64,000 nucleotides of DNA from CAWCDJ01 sp963778675 (GCA_963778675.1 CAVZVI010000008.1:62001-126000); one strand, 5' to 3'; shown: positions 33,925-44,241, counted from the stretch's first letter. Notes: generated from the letters alone by a model not told the origin. Numbers and translations: made by a program.

Positions 33925-36581
33925 AACGTTATGTCCCCTATGCCCTCGCGATCCTGATTGTGAACAGCGCGTACCTCGCAGCTTTCGCGCAAGCCAGCAT
34001 CTTTTACGAAGCCAACGTTCTGCTCCACCTGGGACTTGGCCTCGCGCTCGCCGCGCTCGCGATCCGCCTGGCCCCGCGCTATCCGCGCGAATGCGGCGCG
34101 TTCGTAGCAGCCGCCATTCCGGCCGTATACCTCGCCGTCGCCGGAAATACCCTGCAGCATCGCTGGGCTCTGTGGCTCCACATCGCGCTTTCGCTCGCCG
34201 CCGTAGCTCTCATTGGATGGCGGGTCTTCAACGCGGGGCGCTACCGGGCCGTGTTCGCCGCGTGTGTCTCGATCCTGGTGCTGCTGCCGGCTTCGGCCGC
34301 GCTCTGGCGCACCCTGTGGCCCAACCCCGATAACTTCATCGTGAACCCCACCAGCCCGCCGCTCTCCATGGACCAGGAAGGCGCCGGCGCGCATTCGCCG
34401 TTTGCGCCGTCCTCCGCTCAAACCAACACCGGCAAGATCATCCCCTCCAACTTCTTCATGGATTCGGAGACCTGCGGCCAGTGCCACAAGGACATCTACG
34501 AGCAGTGGAAGAGCTCGATGCACCACTTCGCATCGTTCAACAACCAGTTCTACCGGAAGGCGGTCGAGTACATGCAGGATACGGTGGGCACCCGCCCCAG
34601 CAAGTGGTGCGCGGGGTGCCACGACCACGCCGTCTTCTTCAACGGCCGCTTCGACCGTCCCATGAAGGAGCAGATCGATACGCCGGAGGCCCACGCCGGC
34701 CTCGGCTGCATGTCGTGCCATGCCATCGTTCATGTCGACAGCACGATGGGGAACGCGGATTTCCGCGTGGAGTACCCGCCGCTCCACCAGTTGGCGTCCA
34801 GCCACAACCGTTACATCCGGGCGATGGATTACTTCCTGACTTATCTCAACCCCAAGCCGCATAAGGCGACGTTCCTCAAGCCGTTCATGCGCGATCAGTC
34901 CGCCGAATTCTGCTCGGCGTGCCATAAGGTCCACCTGGATGTCCCGGTGAACCGGTATCGCTGGCTGCGCGGCTTCAACGATTACGACAACTGGCAGGCC
35001 AGCGGCGTTTCCGGAGAGGGCGCGCGGTCGTTCTACTATCCGGCCAAGAGCATGGTCTGCGCCGATTGCCATATGCCGCTGGTGGCTTCTCACGATCCCG
35101 GCAACCACGGCGGCAAGGTGCACTCCCACCGCTTCGCCGCTGCCAACACCGCGGTTCCGTATGTCAACCAGGATGAGGCGCAACTGAAAGCCACCGAGGA
35201 CTTCCTCAAGTCCGGCTTCATCTCCGTCGATATCTTCGCCGTCTCTCCCGCCGGCGACCGCAAAGGCACGGCCATGCTGCGCCGCAGCGACACCGTCCAG
35301 GCCAGTTCCACTTTCGCGGTGGGCGAGGAAGCCGAGCAATCCGGCGCCGCCGTGATTCGCGACGTCGGCAAAGTCGCCGCGCCCTTTGAAACCGCGGTCC
35401 TCGAGCCCGGCAGCACCGTGCGCGTGGATGTGGTGGTGCGGACGCGCAAGATCGGCCACTTCTTTCCCGGAGGCACCGTGGATGCGTTCGATACCTGGCT
35501 CGAGCTTCAGGCCAAGGACGCCGATGGCCGCGTGATCTTCTGGAGCGGCAACGTCACCGACAACGGCAAAGGCCCGGTCGAGCCCGGCGCCCACTTCTAT
35601 AAGTCCTACCAGCTCGATGGAGAGGGCAACCCGATCAACAAGCGCAACGCCTGGCAGGCCCGCAGCCTGCTGTACGTCCGGCTGATTCCGCCGGGCGCCG
35701 CCGACGTGGCGCACTACCTGGTGAAGGTGCCGAAGCAGGCGCGAGGCCCGATTCATTTCATCGCGAAACTGAATTACCGCAAGTTCGCCTGGTACTACAC
35801 CCAGTTCGCCTACGCGGGCGTGCCCAAGCCCGGGCAGGACCCGGCGCTGCTTTCCGCCGACCACAACGGCCTGGAGTACGACTTCGACCCGAAGGCAATC
35901 CCGGCCAACGTCTCCGGCAACATTCACGGCTGCATTCCGGACCTGCCCATCGTCACCCTGGCGAAATCCGAAGCAACCATCCCGCTCGGCAACGCGACCT
36001 GGACGCCGGTGGTTCGCAAACAGGACCGCGAGCGCTGGAACGACTGGGGTATCGGCCTGCTGCTGCAAGGCGACCTCAAGGGCGCCGAGTATGCGTTTCA
36101 AAAGACAACCGAGGCGGAGCCGGGCTACGCCGACGGCTGGCTCAACGTGGCGCGGGCGTTGATTCAGGAGGGCGAGACCGAGGCCGCCAAGCCGTACATC
36201 GCCAAGGCCCTCGCCATCGCTCCGCAGTTCGGACGCATCTGGTTCTTCAAGGCCGCCACGCAGAAAGCCGACGGCGATTACGACGGCGCCCTGCAATCGC
36301 TCGAGCGGGTGCGCGAGCAGTACCCGAGGGATCGCGTGGTGCTCAACCAGATCGCGCGCATCGACTTCCTGAAGCGGCAGTACGCGCAGGCCGTGGATGC
36401 GTTGAAGCAGGTGGCGAGCGTCGATCCAGAGGACGTGCAGATGCACTACACCTGGATGCTGTGCGCCCGCGGCCTGGGCGATACCGCCGCCGCGGCCCGC
36501 GAAGAGAAGCTCTTCCGCCGCTTCAAGGCGCGAAGAGTCCTCGCAGGCGATCACCGCACGCCGCCGCGCGCTGAGCCCTGA
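33921..36581 (+). CDS. Membrane-anchored pentaheme cytochrome c with C-terminal TPR domain
   Basis: An 886-residue protein with three parts. Residues 1-130 contain four hydrophobic helices. The periplasmic part has five CXXCH haem sites at Cys185 (CGQCH), Cys230 (CAGCH), Cys263 (CMSCH), Cys331 (CSACH) and Cys380 (CADCH), arranged like cytochrome c554 and other multihaem nitrogen-cycle cytochromes. After a beta-rich stretch there are three or four TPR units (residues about 690-870, such as WGIGLLLQGDLKGAEYAFQKTTEAEPGYADGW). It probably relays electrons at the outer face of the inner membrane while docking a partner. It is coupled to the preceding gene through ATGA, and a CRTAC1 gene follows after 60 bases. 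Confidence 0.87.
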   Translation: MKRYVPYALAILIVNSAYLAAFAQASIFYEANVLLHLGLGLALAALAIRLAPRYPRECGAFVAAAIPAVYLAVAGNTLQHRWALWLHIALSLAAVALIGWRVFNAGRYRAVFAACVSILVLLPASAALWRTLWPNPDNFIVNPTSPPLSMDQEGAGAHSPFAPSSAQTNTGKIIPSNFFMDSETCGQCHKDIYEQWKSSMHHFASFNNQFYRKAVEYMQDTVGTRPSKWCAGCHDHAVFFNGRFDRPMKEQIDTPEAHAGLGCMSCHAIVHVDSTMGNADFRVEYPPLHQLASSHNRYIRAMDYFLTYLNPKPHKATFLKPFMRDQSAEFCSACHKVHLDVPVNRYRWLRGFNDYDNWQASGVSGEGARSFYYPAKSMVCADCHMPLVASHDPGNHGGKVHSHRFAAANTAVPYVNQDEAQLKATEDFLKSGFISVDIFAVSPAGDRKGTAMLRRSDTVQASSTFAVGEEAEQSGAAVIRDVGKVAAPFETAVLEPGSTVRVDVVVRTRKIGHFFPGGTVDAFDTWLELQAKDADGRVIFWSGNVTDNGKGPVEPGAHFYKSYQLDGEGNPINKRNAWQARSLLYVRLIPPGAADVAHYLVKVPKQARGPIHFIAKLNYRKFAWYYTQFAYAGVPKPGQDPALLSADHNGLEYDFDPKAIPANVSGNIHGCIPDLPIVTLAKSEATIPLGNATWTPVVRKQDRERWNDWGIGLLLQGDLKGAEYAFQKTTEAEPGYADGWLNVARALIQEGETEAAKPYIAKALAIAPQFGRIWFFKAATQKADGDYDGALQSLERVREQYPRDRVVLNQIARIDFLKRQYAQAVDALKQVASVDPEDVQMHYTWMLCARGLGDTAAAAREEKLFRRFKARRVLAGDHRTPPRAEP

Positions 36582-36641
36582 AGACAACAACGAGCGCCAG
36601 CCGATCCACGATCACGAGAGTGCCGTCAAAGGAGACCTGCC

Positions 36642-38295
36642 GTGAGAAACTGGCTTCTCGCCGCCGCGGCGACAGCCATCGCCGTCGCGATGGCCGCGAC
36701 CCAAAGCCCATCGGGGCTGAAGTTCACCGACGTCACCGCCCAGGCCGGCATTCGTTTCACCCACAACAGCGGCCGCGCGGGCAAGAAATATCTTCCCGAA
36801 ACCCTCGGCTCCGGGTGCGCATTCTTCGATGCCGATGGCGACGGCTGGCCGGACATTCTCCTCATCAACAGCAAAGACTGGACTCCGCGCGGCCGCAAGT
36901 CGCTCTCGGCGCTCTACCGCAACAACCACAACGGCACCTTCACCAACATCACCGCCGGCAGCGGCCTCGACGTGGAAATGTACGGAATGGGCGTCGCCAT
37001 CGCCGACTACGATAACGACGGCCGCGACGATGTCTACATCACCGCGCTCGACGGCGACCACCTGTTCCACAACGAAGGCAACGGCAAGTTCCGCGATGTC
37101 ACCAAAGAATCCGGCATCCACAACGCCAGTTTCGGGACCAGCGCCGCATGGTTCGACTACGACCGCGACGGCAAGGTCGATCTCTTCGTCGCCAACTACG
37201 TGCAATGGGATCCGAAGCACGATCTGTGGTGCTCGCTCGACGGCGCCACCAAGTCCTATTGCACGCCCGAATCGTACAAGGGAACCGCATCCCGCCTCTA
37301 CCACAACCTGGGTAACGGCAAGTTCGAAGACGTGGCCGCCAAGGCCGGGGTAGGGGACCCGACCAGCAAGTCTCTCGGGGTGACAGTCCTCGATTACAAC
37401 AGCGACGGCTGGCCCGACCTCTTCGTTTCCAACGATACGCAGCCCAATAAGCTCTACCGCAACAACCGCAACGGCACATTCACCGAAGAGGGCATGACCG
37501 CCGGTGTGGCTTACGGCGAAGACGGCGTGGCGCGCGGCGCCATGGGCGCGGATGCCGCCGATTACGACGGCAGCGGCCGGCCGGCCCTGCTGGTCGGCAA
37601 CTTCTCCAACCAGATGCTCGGCCTCTATCACAACGAAGGCAACGGCCTCTTCGTGGATGAAGCGCCGCGCTTCCACCGTGGGCCGGGCCAGCTTGCTGAC
37701 CCTGGCCTTCGGCGTCTTCTTCTTCGACTACGACCTCGACGGCCACCCCGACATTTTCGCCGCCAACGGCCACATCGAAGACGAGATCGGCCGCGTACAG
37801 CCCAAGGTGAGCTACAAGGAGCCTCCGCTTCTTTTCCGCAACCTGGGAGGGCGGAAGTTCGAGAACGTATCGCGTGCCATGGGCGAATCCTTCGCCCGCC
37901 CCATCGTGGCGCGCGGCGCCGCCTACGCCGATTTCGACCGCGATGGCGACCTCGACGTTCTCGTCTCCACCAACAACGGCCCGGCCTACCTGTTCCGTAA
38001 TGACGGCGGCAATCGGAATCACTGGCTCTGCCTCCGGCTTTCCGGGTCCAAATCGAATCGCGATGGAATCGGCGCGGTCGTGCGCGTCACGAGCGCAGCC
38101 GGAAAGCAGTGGAGCACCGTGCGCAGCGGTTCGAGCTACTGCTCCCAGAGCGACCTGGCGCTGACCTTCGGGTTGGGGCAGGATACTTCCGCGGCGGTCG
38201 AGATCGACTGGCCCAGCGGCGCCAAACAGCAACTGGGCAAGGTCGCCGCCGATCAGTTCCTCAAAGTCGACGAGGCCCGCGGCATTGTACGCTGA
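36642..38295 (+). CDS. Second CRTAC1-like FG-GAP/ASPIC-UnbV protein, +1 frameshift near 37670
   Basis: A close paralogue of the protein at 27119-28774, with a Sec signal (MRNWLLAAAATAIAVAMAA) and FG-GAP repeats (FFDADGDGWPDILLINS, IADYDNDGRDDVYIT, WFDYDRDGKVDLFVANY, VLDYNSDGWPDLFVSND). The frame is lost after LFVDEAP (codon ending 37667) and resumes one base later as STVGRASLLTLAFGVFFFDYDLDG. It then reads through the ASPIC-UnbV module (SKSNRDGIGAVVRV) to the stop at 38295. Removing one base in 37665-37672 restores about 550 residues and matches the paralogue. Without the repair the product would stop at 38000, lacking the C-terminal module. Confidence 0.82.
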
Positions 38296-38317
38296 AATCC
38301 GCTAGAAATAGAGAATA

Positions 38318-40426
38318 GTGAAGCGCGACAAGAAGAAAGCCGCGAAGGCCCCGAAGAGAACCGCGCCCGGATGGTCGCGCTTATGGAAGCACGCGCTCCC
38401 GGTGGCCGCCCTGGCCGGCTCCCTATTCCTGGTGTACTCGAATTCGTTGCACGCGCCGTTGCTTCTGGATAACGAAGACGTCATTCTCAAGGACGCCCGT
38501 ATCCAGACGGTGTCGTCCGTTCAGCTCCACCGCATCCTCGAAGGCCAGTATTGGGAGACCGCTCCCACCGGCCTCTACCGGCCGCTGGTAACGCTCAGCT
38601 ACCTGTTCAACTATTCGATCCTCGGCAACGGCGCGAAACCCGAGGGCTATCACTGGATCAACCTGATTCTGCATACGGTCAACGTCATTCTCGTGTACCT
38701 GCTGGGGCTGGCGATCTTCGAGCAGATTCCACCGGCCCTGCTGCTGGCCGCGGTCTGGGGCCTGCATCCGCTCCTCACCGAATCGGTGACCAACGTCGTG
38801 GGCCGCGCCGATTTGCTGGCCGCTTTCGGCGTGCTGGCGGCCTTGCTCTGCCACCGGCAGGCTCTGCGCGCGGAGGGTGCGCGGAAAGCCGCGTGGCTCG
38901 CGGCCATCGCGCTCGCCATGACGGTAGGCATGTTTTCCAAGGAGAGCGCCGTGGTCGCGGTGGCGGTCCTCGCGATCTACGATTTCACCTACGAACGCGC
39001 CGCCTCCTGGCGCTCCCGCGTTCCGAGCTACGCCGCGGTAGCCGTCCCCTGCCTGGCGTTCCTGATCATTCGCGCGCACGTGCTCGCGAGTTCGCCGCTG
39101 TTGGGAACGCAGTTCCCCGACAACCCGCTCCTGGGGGCCGGCTTCTGGACGGCGCGAATGACCGCCGTCAAAGTCATCGGCAAGTATTTCCTGCTGTGGA
39201 TCTGGCCGGCCAACCTGTCCTACGACTACTCGTACAATCAGGTACACCTGTTCCAATGGAACGACTGGCTGGCCGTCCTGGCCCTGATCGCGTGCGTGGC
39301 GGCGGCCGTTGGGGCCTTACGGTCCACCCGGCGCCACAAGCCCGTTTTCTTCGCCGTGGCGTTCTTTTTCGTTACCCTCTCCCCCATGTCGAACCTGGTG
39401 ATCCGCATCGGCGCCATCATGGCGGAGCGCTTTCTGTACCTGCCCACGGTGGGGTTTGCGATCCTGGCGGTCTACGTGTTCCAGGCTCTCCAGCGCCGGC
39501 GCCGCCAGGCCGCGGAGGCAGCCGCCGTGATCCTCCTCATCGCTGCTTCCACCCGCACCTGGGCGCGCAACAGCGACTGGCTGGACCCGCAGCGGTTCTG
39601 GCGCAGCGGCGTCGAAGTCGCTCCAGCCAGCTACAAGACGCATCTCAACCTCAGCAACGCCGCCGGTCTTCTTACGCAGGCGGATTGCGACCGTTCCCTC
39701 CGCGAAGTCGAGCGCGCGCTGGCGATCCTCGAACCACTGCCGGATGATCGCAACGCGCCGGCCGCCTACCGCAACGCCGGCATTCTCTACAGGGAAATCG
39801 GCGAGAGACTGGCCTCGCACGGTCCCACCGCCTCTGCGGCTACCGGGACGAGTCCCGAATTCTGGTATCGCAAATCGCTCGACGCCCTGCTGCGCAGCGA
39901 GCGCATCGAACTCGCCTGGAACGCACAGTATCGTGCGGAGAATCCGAAGTGGAGCGGCCGGGGGCTCACCTCCGTGCCGGGCGAGTTGTATCTGGCATTG
40001 GGTAGGACCTACGAGCGCCTCGGCGACGCGGCCCGTGCTCTCGATGCCTTCGAGAAGGGGCACATGCTCGGGTCCGATCCGGATCTGCTCGAGGAACTTG
40101 CGTCCGCCTACCGCTCCGCCGGCCAACCCCACAAAGCCGCCCTCGCCATGGTCGAGGCCCTGGCCGTCGATCCCAGTCGTACCTCGCTCAACGGCCAGTT
40201 GCTGGAACTCTACCAGCAGATCGACCCGCGGGGCTGCTCCATCAGCCACGAGGGTGGCTCACCCAGTTTGAACGTGGATTGCCCGCTCGTCCACGGCGAC
40301 ATCTGCGCCGCCTCGCAAAACGTGGAAAACAACTACCTGCGCCGGGGCCAGACTTATGAAGCCGGCGAAATCCGCCGCGTCGCCACAGACCAGCTCAATT
40401 GCCCCGCCACAGAGCAGCGGCCGTAA
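38318..40426 (+). CDS. TMTC-like multi-spanning protein with C-terminal TPRs
   Basis: A 702-residue protein with a basic N-terminus (MKRDKKKAAKAPKRTAPG), about ten membrane helices and a soluble TPR-like C-terminal third (residues about 430-640). The membrane part has the GT-C glycosyltransferase/TMTC look: an acidic first loop LLLDNEDVILKDARI, then YRPLVTLSYLFNY, HWINLILHTVNVILVY, HPLLTESVTNVVGRADLLAA and FSKESAVV. TMTC proteins are O-mannosyltransferases in animals; bacterial relatives are uncharacterised. It starts with GTG, 22 bases after the CRTAC1 gene, so it probably belongs to the same operon and might glycosylate its exported proteins. That role is inference. Confidence 0.78.
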   Translation: MKRDKKKAAKAPKRTAPGWSRLWKHALPVAALAGSLFLVYSNSLHAPLLLDNEDVILKDARIQTVSSVQLHRILEGQYWETAPTGLYRPLVTLSYLFNYSILGNGAKPEGYHWINLILHTVNVILVYLLGLAIFEQIPPALLLAAVWGLHPLLTESVTNVVGRADLLAAFGVLAALLCHRQALRAEGARKAAWLAAIALAMTVGMFSKESAVVAVAVLAIYDFTYERAASWRSRVPSYAAVAVPCLAFLIIRAHVLASSPLLGTQFPDNPLLGAGFWTARMTAVKVIGKYFLLWIWPANLSYDYSYNQVHLFQWNDWLAVLALIACVAAAVGALRSTRRHKPVFFAVAFFFVTLSPMSNLVIRIGAIMAERFLYLPTVGFAILAVYVFQALQRRRRQAAEAAAVILLIAASTRTWARNSDWLDPQRFWRSGVEVAPASYKTHLNLSNAAGLLTQADCDRSLREVERALAILEPLPDDRNAPAAYRNAGILYREIGERLASHGPTASAATGTSPEFWYRKSLDALLRSERIELAWNAQYRAENPKWSGRGLTSVPGELYLALGRTYERLGDAARALDAFEKGHMLGSDPDLLEELASAYRSAGQPHKAALAMVEALAVDPSRTSLNGQLLELYQQIDPRGCSISHEGGSPSLNVDCPLVHGDICAASQNVENNYLRRGQTYEAGEIRRVATDQLNCPATEQRP

Positions 40427-40442
40427 GGGAGCGGGCCGGCCG

Positions 40443-42014
40443 TTACCGCCGCGCCTCGGTGAACTCCGACTCGTCCACCACCTCGATCGCGTTCACGCAG
40501 GCGTAGTTGCGCACGGGGTGCAGCGAGATCTCCAGCTTTCCCTGCGCGTCCGGCTCCAGCCCGTTTGCGGTGAAGGAAACCGCGCGGTGGTTCCCGCGGG
40601 CTTCCTTGAAAATGTCGAAGCCGCGCCGCAGGGCAATCCCGTTGGCCAGAATGTCGAAGACCCGGCTGCCGGTTCCGCCCCCGGCGGGTGTCCCAGGTCC
40701 GAACCACGCCTCCGCGAAGTATAAAGTCACGGTGTAGCGTCCCGGCGGAACCGGGATCACATACAGCAGGTTGCCGAACCGCTCGCCGTGGAAAAGTTCC
40801 GGATCGCCGTCCGTCTCCACCGGTTGCGTCCGCACCACCAGTTGCCCTCCGTGGGCGTAGCGGTCTGGCTCCCAGGTCCGCCCCTGGCTGTCGGTGTACC
40901 CGTGATCCCGGGAGACAATGCGCACCGGCCGCAGCCTTCCCGGCGTGCCCGGAGTGATCTCGATGGCGTTCACAAACGCCGGGTTGGTGACCGTTTCGAA
41001 TCTCAGGTGCAGTTTGCCGTCGGCCGCGGGAGTGATGTCCTTGAAGGCCCGTATATCGGCGGTGGTCGCCCCCACCTCGCCGATCACGTCGAAGTTCTGC
41101 AGAATGCGGTTTCCGTTCACGAAGACATCGAAAAGCCGGCTGGTTTCACCCCCTCCGGCGGCATTGTTCTCGCCGTAAAGCGTCTCGGCGAAATACAGAC
41201 GAAGTTCGTAAACACCGGGCGCCAGCGGAATATCGTAGCTGAAAGTTCCCTCGCGCCGGCTCTGGTACAGTCGAGGTTCGCGGGTTCCGAAGATCGGACG
41301 GTCCCCACAGTCGAACACCGAACCGCCCTGGAAATACCGGTCGCTCTCCCACACCTGGCCCGAGCGGTCTGTGTAATTGCCACTCTCGAACCCGGCCAGC
41401 AGGCGAACCGCTTGTGTCCCGGCGGCAGCCGCCGGCATCACCAGGCCGGCCCTCGCCGCCGGCACGGCACGACCGGCATAGTGGATCAGGGCGGCGCCGC
41501 CGAACAGCGCAACTCCAATGACGGCGGCGAACATCGTCTTCCGGTGGTCGCCGCCCGTATGACTGGTCACGATGGCGCGAGGTACTTCCGGCAGCGCCGG
41601 CGCCTCCGTGACAAGCGCGGGTTCAGGCCCTGCCGCCGGGGCTGCAGGAGCGCTCCCGTTCTCCGCCACCGGGCGTTGCGGCACGAACCTCGGGGCGTAC
41701 TGGCCCGGGGGAATCTCGATGCGAACGGCGTGCTGCGCGCCCTCGCCCTCGTAATAGTCTCGAAGGCGCTTTCGCAGTCGGTGTGCCTCGACTCGAACGA
41801 TCGAATCGCGCTTCTGGTCGAACTCCGCGGGACGGCCCAGGGCGTCCACCGCGATGCTGTACTCCTTGATCTGACTCGCCGAGCCCTCGAAGTACTTCAC
41901 GCAAACATACGTAAGTAGCTGTTCCAGGTTCGGCGCGCGGTCAAAGATGCCGGAGCTGAGTACGGCTTCGAGTTCCTGTTTTTCCAAATCGAGACCCACG
42001 ACCGAGTGCGTCAT
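40443..42014 (-). CDS. Membrane-bound winged-helix-like protein with two malectin domains
   Basis: A 523-residue protein of unusual build. Residues 1-105 resemble a cytoplasmic winged-helix domain of the kind often found in acidobacterial membrane regulators (LEQLLTYVCVKYFEG, DSIVRVEAHRLRKRLRDYYEGEG, VRIEIPPGQYAPRF). A Pro/Ala linker, one membrane helix (MFAAVIGVALFGGAALIHYA) and two malectin-like carbohydrate-binding domains follow (YDIPLAPGVYELRLYFAE...SRLFDVFVNGNRIL and YVIPVPPGRYTVTLYFAE...SRVFDILANGIAL). The layout suggests a one-component sensor binding a glycan outside and DNA inside, like CadC/ToxR. ATG 42014 has GGTGGGGA before it. Confidence 0.8.
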   Translation of the reverse strand: MTHSVVGLDLEKQELEAVLSSGIFDRAPNLEQLLTYVCVKYFEGSASQIKEYSIAVDALGRPAEFDQKRDSIVRVEAHRLRKRLRDYYEGEGAQHAVRIEIPPGQYAPRFVPQRPVAENGSAPAAPAAGPEPALVTEAPALPEVPRAIVTSHTGGDHRKTMFAAVIGVALFGGAALIHYAGRAVPAARAGLVMPAAAAGTQAVRLLAGFESGNYTDRSGQVWESDRYFQGGSVFDCGDRPIFGTREPRLYQSRREGTFSYDIPLAPGVYELRLYFAETLYGENNAAGGGETSRLFDVFVNGNRILQNFDVIGEVGATTADIRAFKDITPAADGKLHLRFETVTNPAFVNAIEITPGTPGRLRPVRIVSRDHGYTDSQGRTWEPDRYAHGGQLVVRTQPVETDGDPELFHGERFGNLLYVIPVPPGRYTVTLYFAEAWFGPGTPAGGGTGSRVFDILANGIALRRGFDIFKEARGNHRAVSFTANGLEPDAQGKLEISLHPVRNYACVNAIEVVDESEFTEARR

Positions 42015-42070
42015 TTCCCCACCGAGGCTGGAGGGCAGTATACACGCACCAGTGAACAACCGTCAACTGC

Positions 42071-42098
42071 GTTAACGATTCTTTCGAAATCCGTTAAC
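42071..42098. promoter_or_regulatory. Two GTTAAC half-sites 22 bp apart upstream of the malectin regulator
   Basis: GTTAAC occurs at 42071-42076 and 42093-42098, a two-helical-turn spacing, in the short gap before the wHTH/malectin gene. The same hexamer pair recurs at 49156 and 49180 beside the TonB receptor. It could be an autoregulatory operator; no direct proof. Confidence 0.3.
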
Positions 42099-42116
42099 AA
42101 CCGGCCGAACGAAGGC

Positions 42117-44231
42117 CTAAGGCAGGAATCGCACTTCCGCCGTCGTGGTCGATGAGGTGTTCCCCTGCCGGGCCGTTGCCCGGATCTGGTAGTCGCCCGG
42201 CGGAATCGCCGCGGCGGGTATCGTCATCAGGTAGGGGATCCGGCCGTTCGAATCGGCGGCAGGCAGTTGCATGGGAACGTTGGCCAGCACCTTTCCGCCC
42301 TGAAGAAACTGGACCTCCACCGTAGGCGGGGCGGAAATGGAAGGATCCTGATAAACCGTGAAAAACAAGCGGAGCATCGCATTCGCGCCCTTCTGAATAC
42401 CGTCGTCCAGCGTGGGAGTCACCCGTCCGCCCTGGAACTGGAACGGCTCGCTGGAATCCAGGCCCTTCGCGTTGGGAGTGTAGGAATGCATGACCGTAAG
42501 CGACGAGATGCCGACTCCCTGGGGCTTCGGCGCAATCGCAAATTCGGAGCGCTCGACACCCACCTTGCCGCTCTCGCGATCCATCACCGCGGCATCCAGC
42601 GTGTACTTGCCGGGGGGAATGTTGACCGTCAGCTTGTCGACGAAGTTGCCCGCCTTCAACTGCTCGGCAGTGACGTGAAACGACCGGTCGCGCGAAAACT
42701 TCCGGACTACTTCGCCGCCGGAGTTTTTCACCAGCGCGGCCAGCGAGCAGTGGACGTCGAAGGCATGCTGCTGCTCGTCGGCCTTCGCCGCGAGCGAATG
42801 CAGCGGCACCTCCACCAGGAGCGCTACGTCGGTCCCCTCCGCTTTCGGTTGGAGCAAAACCGCGCCGGCGCGAAAGGCCACGTCTTGGGAGAGCTTGCCG
42901 TCGGACATGGCCTTGAGCAGCGGCAACTCGAATGGCAGCAGGCCCGACGACCGGGCTTCCGGTGGCAAGGCGAAGTAACCGTTGCGGGCGTGGATCACCA
43001 GGCCCTTGCGGTCGGTGCTCACGGACAGCTTGCGGAAGCTCCCATCGTAGTTCTGGATATTGGGGTTGAACGACAGCTCGTAATAGCTCGCGATCTCCTC
43101 GTTGACCTCCCGCAGCGGCCCGCGCAGGTCGTTGCTGTCGCCGATCAGGAACCCTCCGGTAGCTTCGGCCAGGTCGCGAATGCGGAGCTGGGTATTGGCG
43201 CGGGCCGAGAGCTCCGCGTTGTCCGACGCCATGATCTCGTCTTTGGTGGCGGCGCCCTCTGTTCGCGTGATGGTGGTGCGGCTCGCGTCCGCCGCTCCGT
43301 TCAACTGCCCCGTGGCACCGGAATTCTGAGCCATGGTCATGACCCCGCGGGTATCCACCGAATAGAAAGTCACGTTGGCGCGGTTGGCGAGGCTGGTGAG
43401 CGCGCGGAAGGGCTCGTCCAGCTCCGGCGTGAGATACATACCGTTCGTAAAGTAGAGTACCGACTTGCGCCCGGGCATCGATTGCAGCCCTTGCACCAGC
43501 GATTTGAGCGCCGTCAGAGTGAGCCGCGTGCCCTGCCCGGCGGCAGCCGAATCCATTCGCATCATGTCGAGCATCACCGAAGCCAGCTTGGCGTCGAGCG
43601 CCTGCGAACCGTTCGTGACCGTCTGGCTTGCCGCTTTGCCGGCCGCCGCGATCAGGTCCGAATCCTGGTTGGCCTGGCCGCCTAAATTGCGTTTGAGCTC
43701 GGCCAGAATGGCATCCGACTCGGTGACCAGCTTGGGCCCTCCCAACCCCTCGGTGGCGCGGTCGATCGCTTGAGTGAGCTTGGTCTTATCAGTGGTGAAA
43801 GGCTGCAGCACCGATAGCTGCGTGTCGATGACCACCACGGAATAGAACACGTTGGCGCCCTGCTCCCCTTTGATCAGATCGAGTGCCGCGCTGCGCGCCA
43901 GCTTCCGCCGGTCTGGCGCGGTCATGGCCTCGAAGGCCAGGGTCACCAGGCGAATCTGCTGGAGCGGGTTGAGATTGGTGGTCGTGCCCGAGGGAGTGAT
44001 CGCCTCGGCGCCGCGCACCAGCCGGAAGCTGGTCAGCGTCTGCTTCTGGCCGTCGTCGGAGACTGTCAGGTCTTCCGGCTTCAGGTCGGTCACCGGCTTG
44101 CCCTTCTTGTCGCGCACCACGATGTCCAGGATGACCTCCTCGGCGTTGCTTTTCACGAGCGGAGTCTGTGGCGCTTGCTGGGCCGATGCGATGGCGCACA
44201 GCAGAGCCAGGGGGCGGATGCCGATTTTCAT
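42117..44231 (-). CDS. VWFA-related acidobacterial domain protein
   Basis: A 704-residue exported protein (signal MKIGIRPLALLCAIASAQQ) of the family named 'VWFA-related Acidobacterial domain'. It has the hallmark start VILDIVVRDKKGKPVTDLKPEDLTVSDDG, then a von Willebrand A-like fold (VVVIDTQLSVLQPF, LKSLVQGLQSMPGRKSVLYFTNGM, ADEPF-type loops), and a C-terminal region of beta domains. The metal-site DxSxS is degenerate (DTQLS), so metal binding is doubtful. It probably mediates protein contacts in the periplasm. It lies 10 bases after the TPR gene on the same strand, in one operon. Confidence 0.87.
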   Translation of the reverse strand: MKIGIRPLALLCAIASAQQAPQTPLVKSNAEEVILDIVVRDKKGKPVTDLKPEDLTVSDDGQKQTLTSFRLVRGAEAITPSGTTTNLNPLQQIRLVTLAFEAMTAPDRRKLARSAALDLIKGEQGANVFYSVVVIDTQLSVLQPFTTDKTKLTQAIDRATEGLGGPKLVTESDAILAELKRNLGGQANQDSDLIAAAGKAASQTVTNGSQALDAKLASVMLDMMRMDSAAAGQGTRLTLTALKSLVQGLQSMPGRKSVLYFTNGMYLTPELDEPFRALTSLANRANVTFYSVDTRGVMTMAQNSGATGQLNGAADASRTTITRTEGAATKDEIMASDNAELSARANTQLRIRDLAEATGGFLIGDSNDLRGPLREVNEEIASYYELSFNPNIQNYDGSFRKLSVSTDRKGLVIHARNGYFALPPEARSSGLLPFELPLLKAMSDGKLSQDVAFRAGAVLLQPKAEGTDVALLVEVPLHSLAAKADEQQHAFDVHCSLAALVKNSGGEVVRKFSRDRSFHVTAEQLKAGNFVDKLTVNIPPGKYTLDAAVMDRESGKVGVERSEFAIAPKPQGVGISSLTVMHSYTPNAKGLDSSEPFQFQGGRVTPTLDDGIQKGANAMLRLFFTVYQDPSISAPPTVEVQFLQGGKVLANVPMQLPAADSNGRIPYLMTIPAAAIPPGDYQIRATARQGNTSSTTTAEVRFLP

Positions 44232-44241
44232 GAGGGATCTC

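Noticed and set aside
30958..36590. Minus-strand frames of 623 and 918 codons opposite the TPR/FG-GAP and cytochrome genes
   Set aside because: Both arise because the plus-strand codon bias leaves few antisense stops; the plus strand has haem motifs and repeats.
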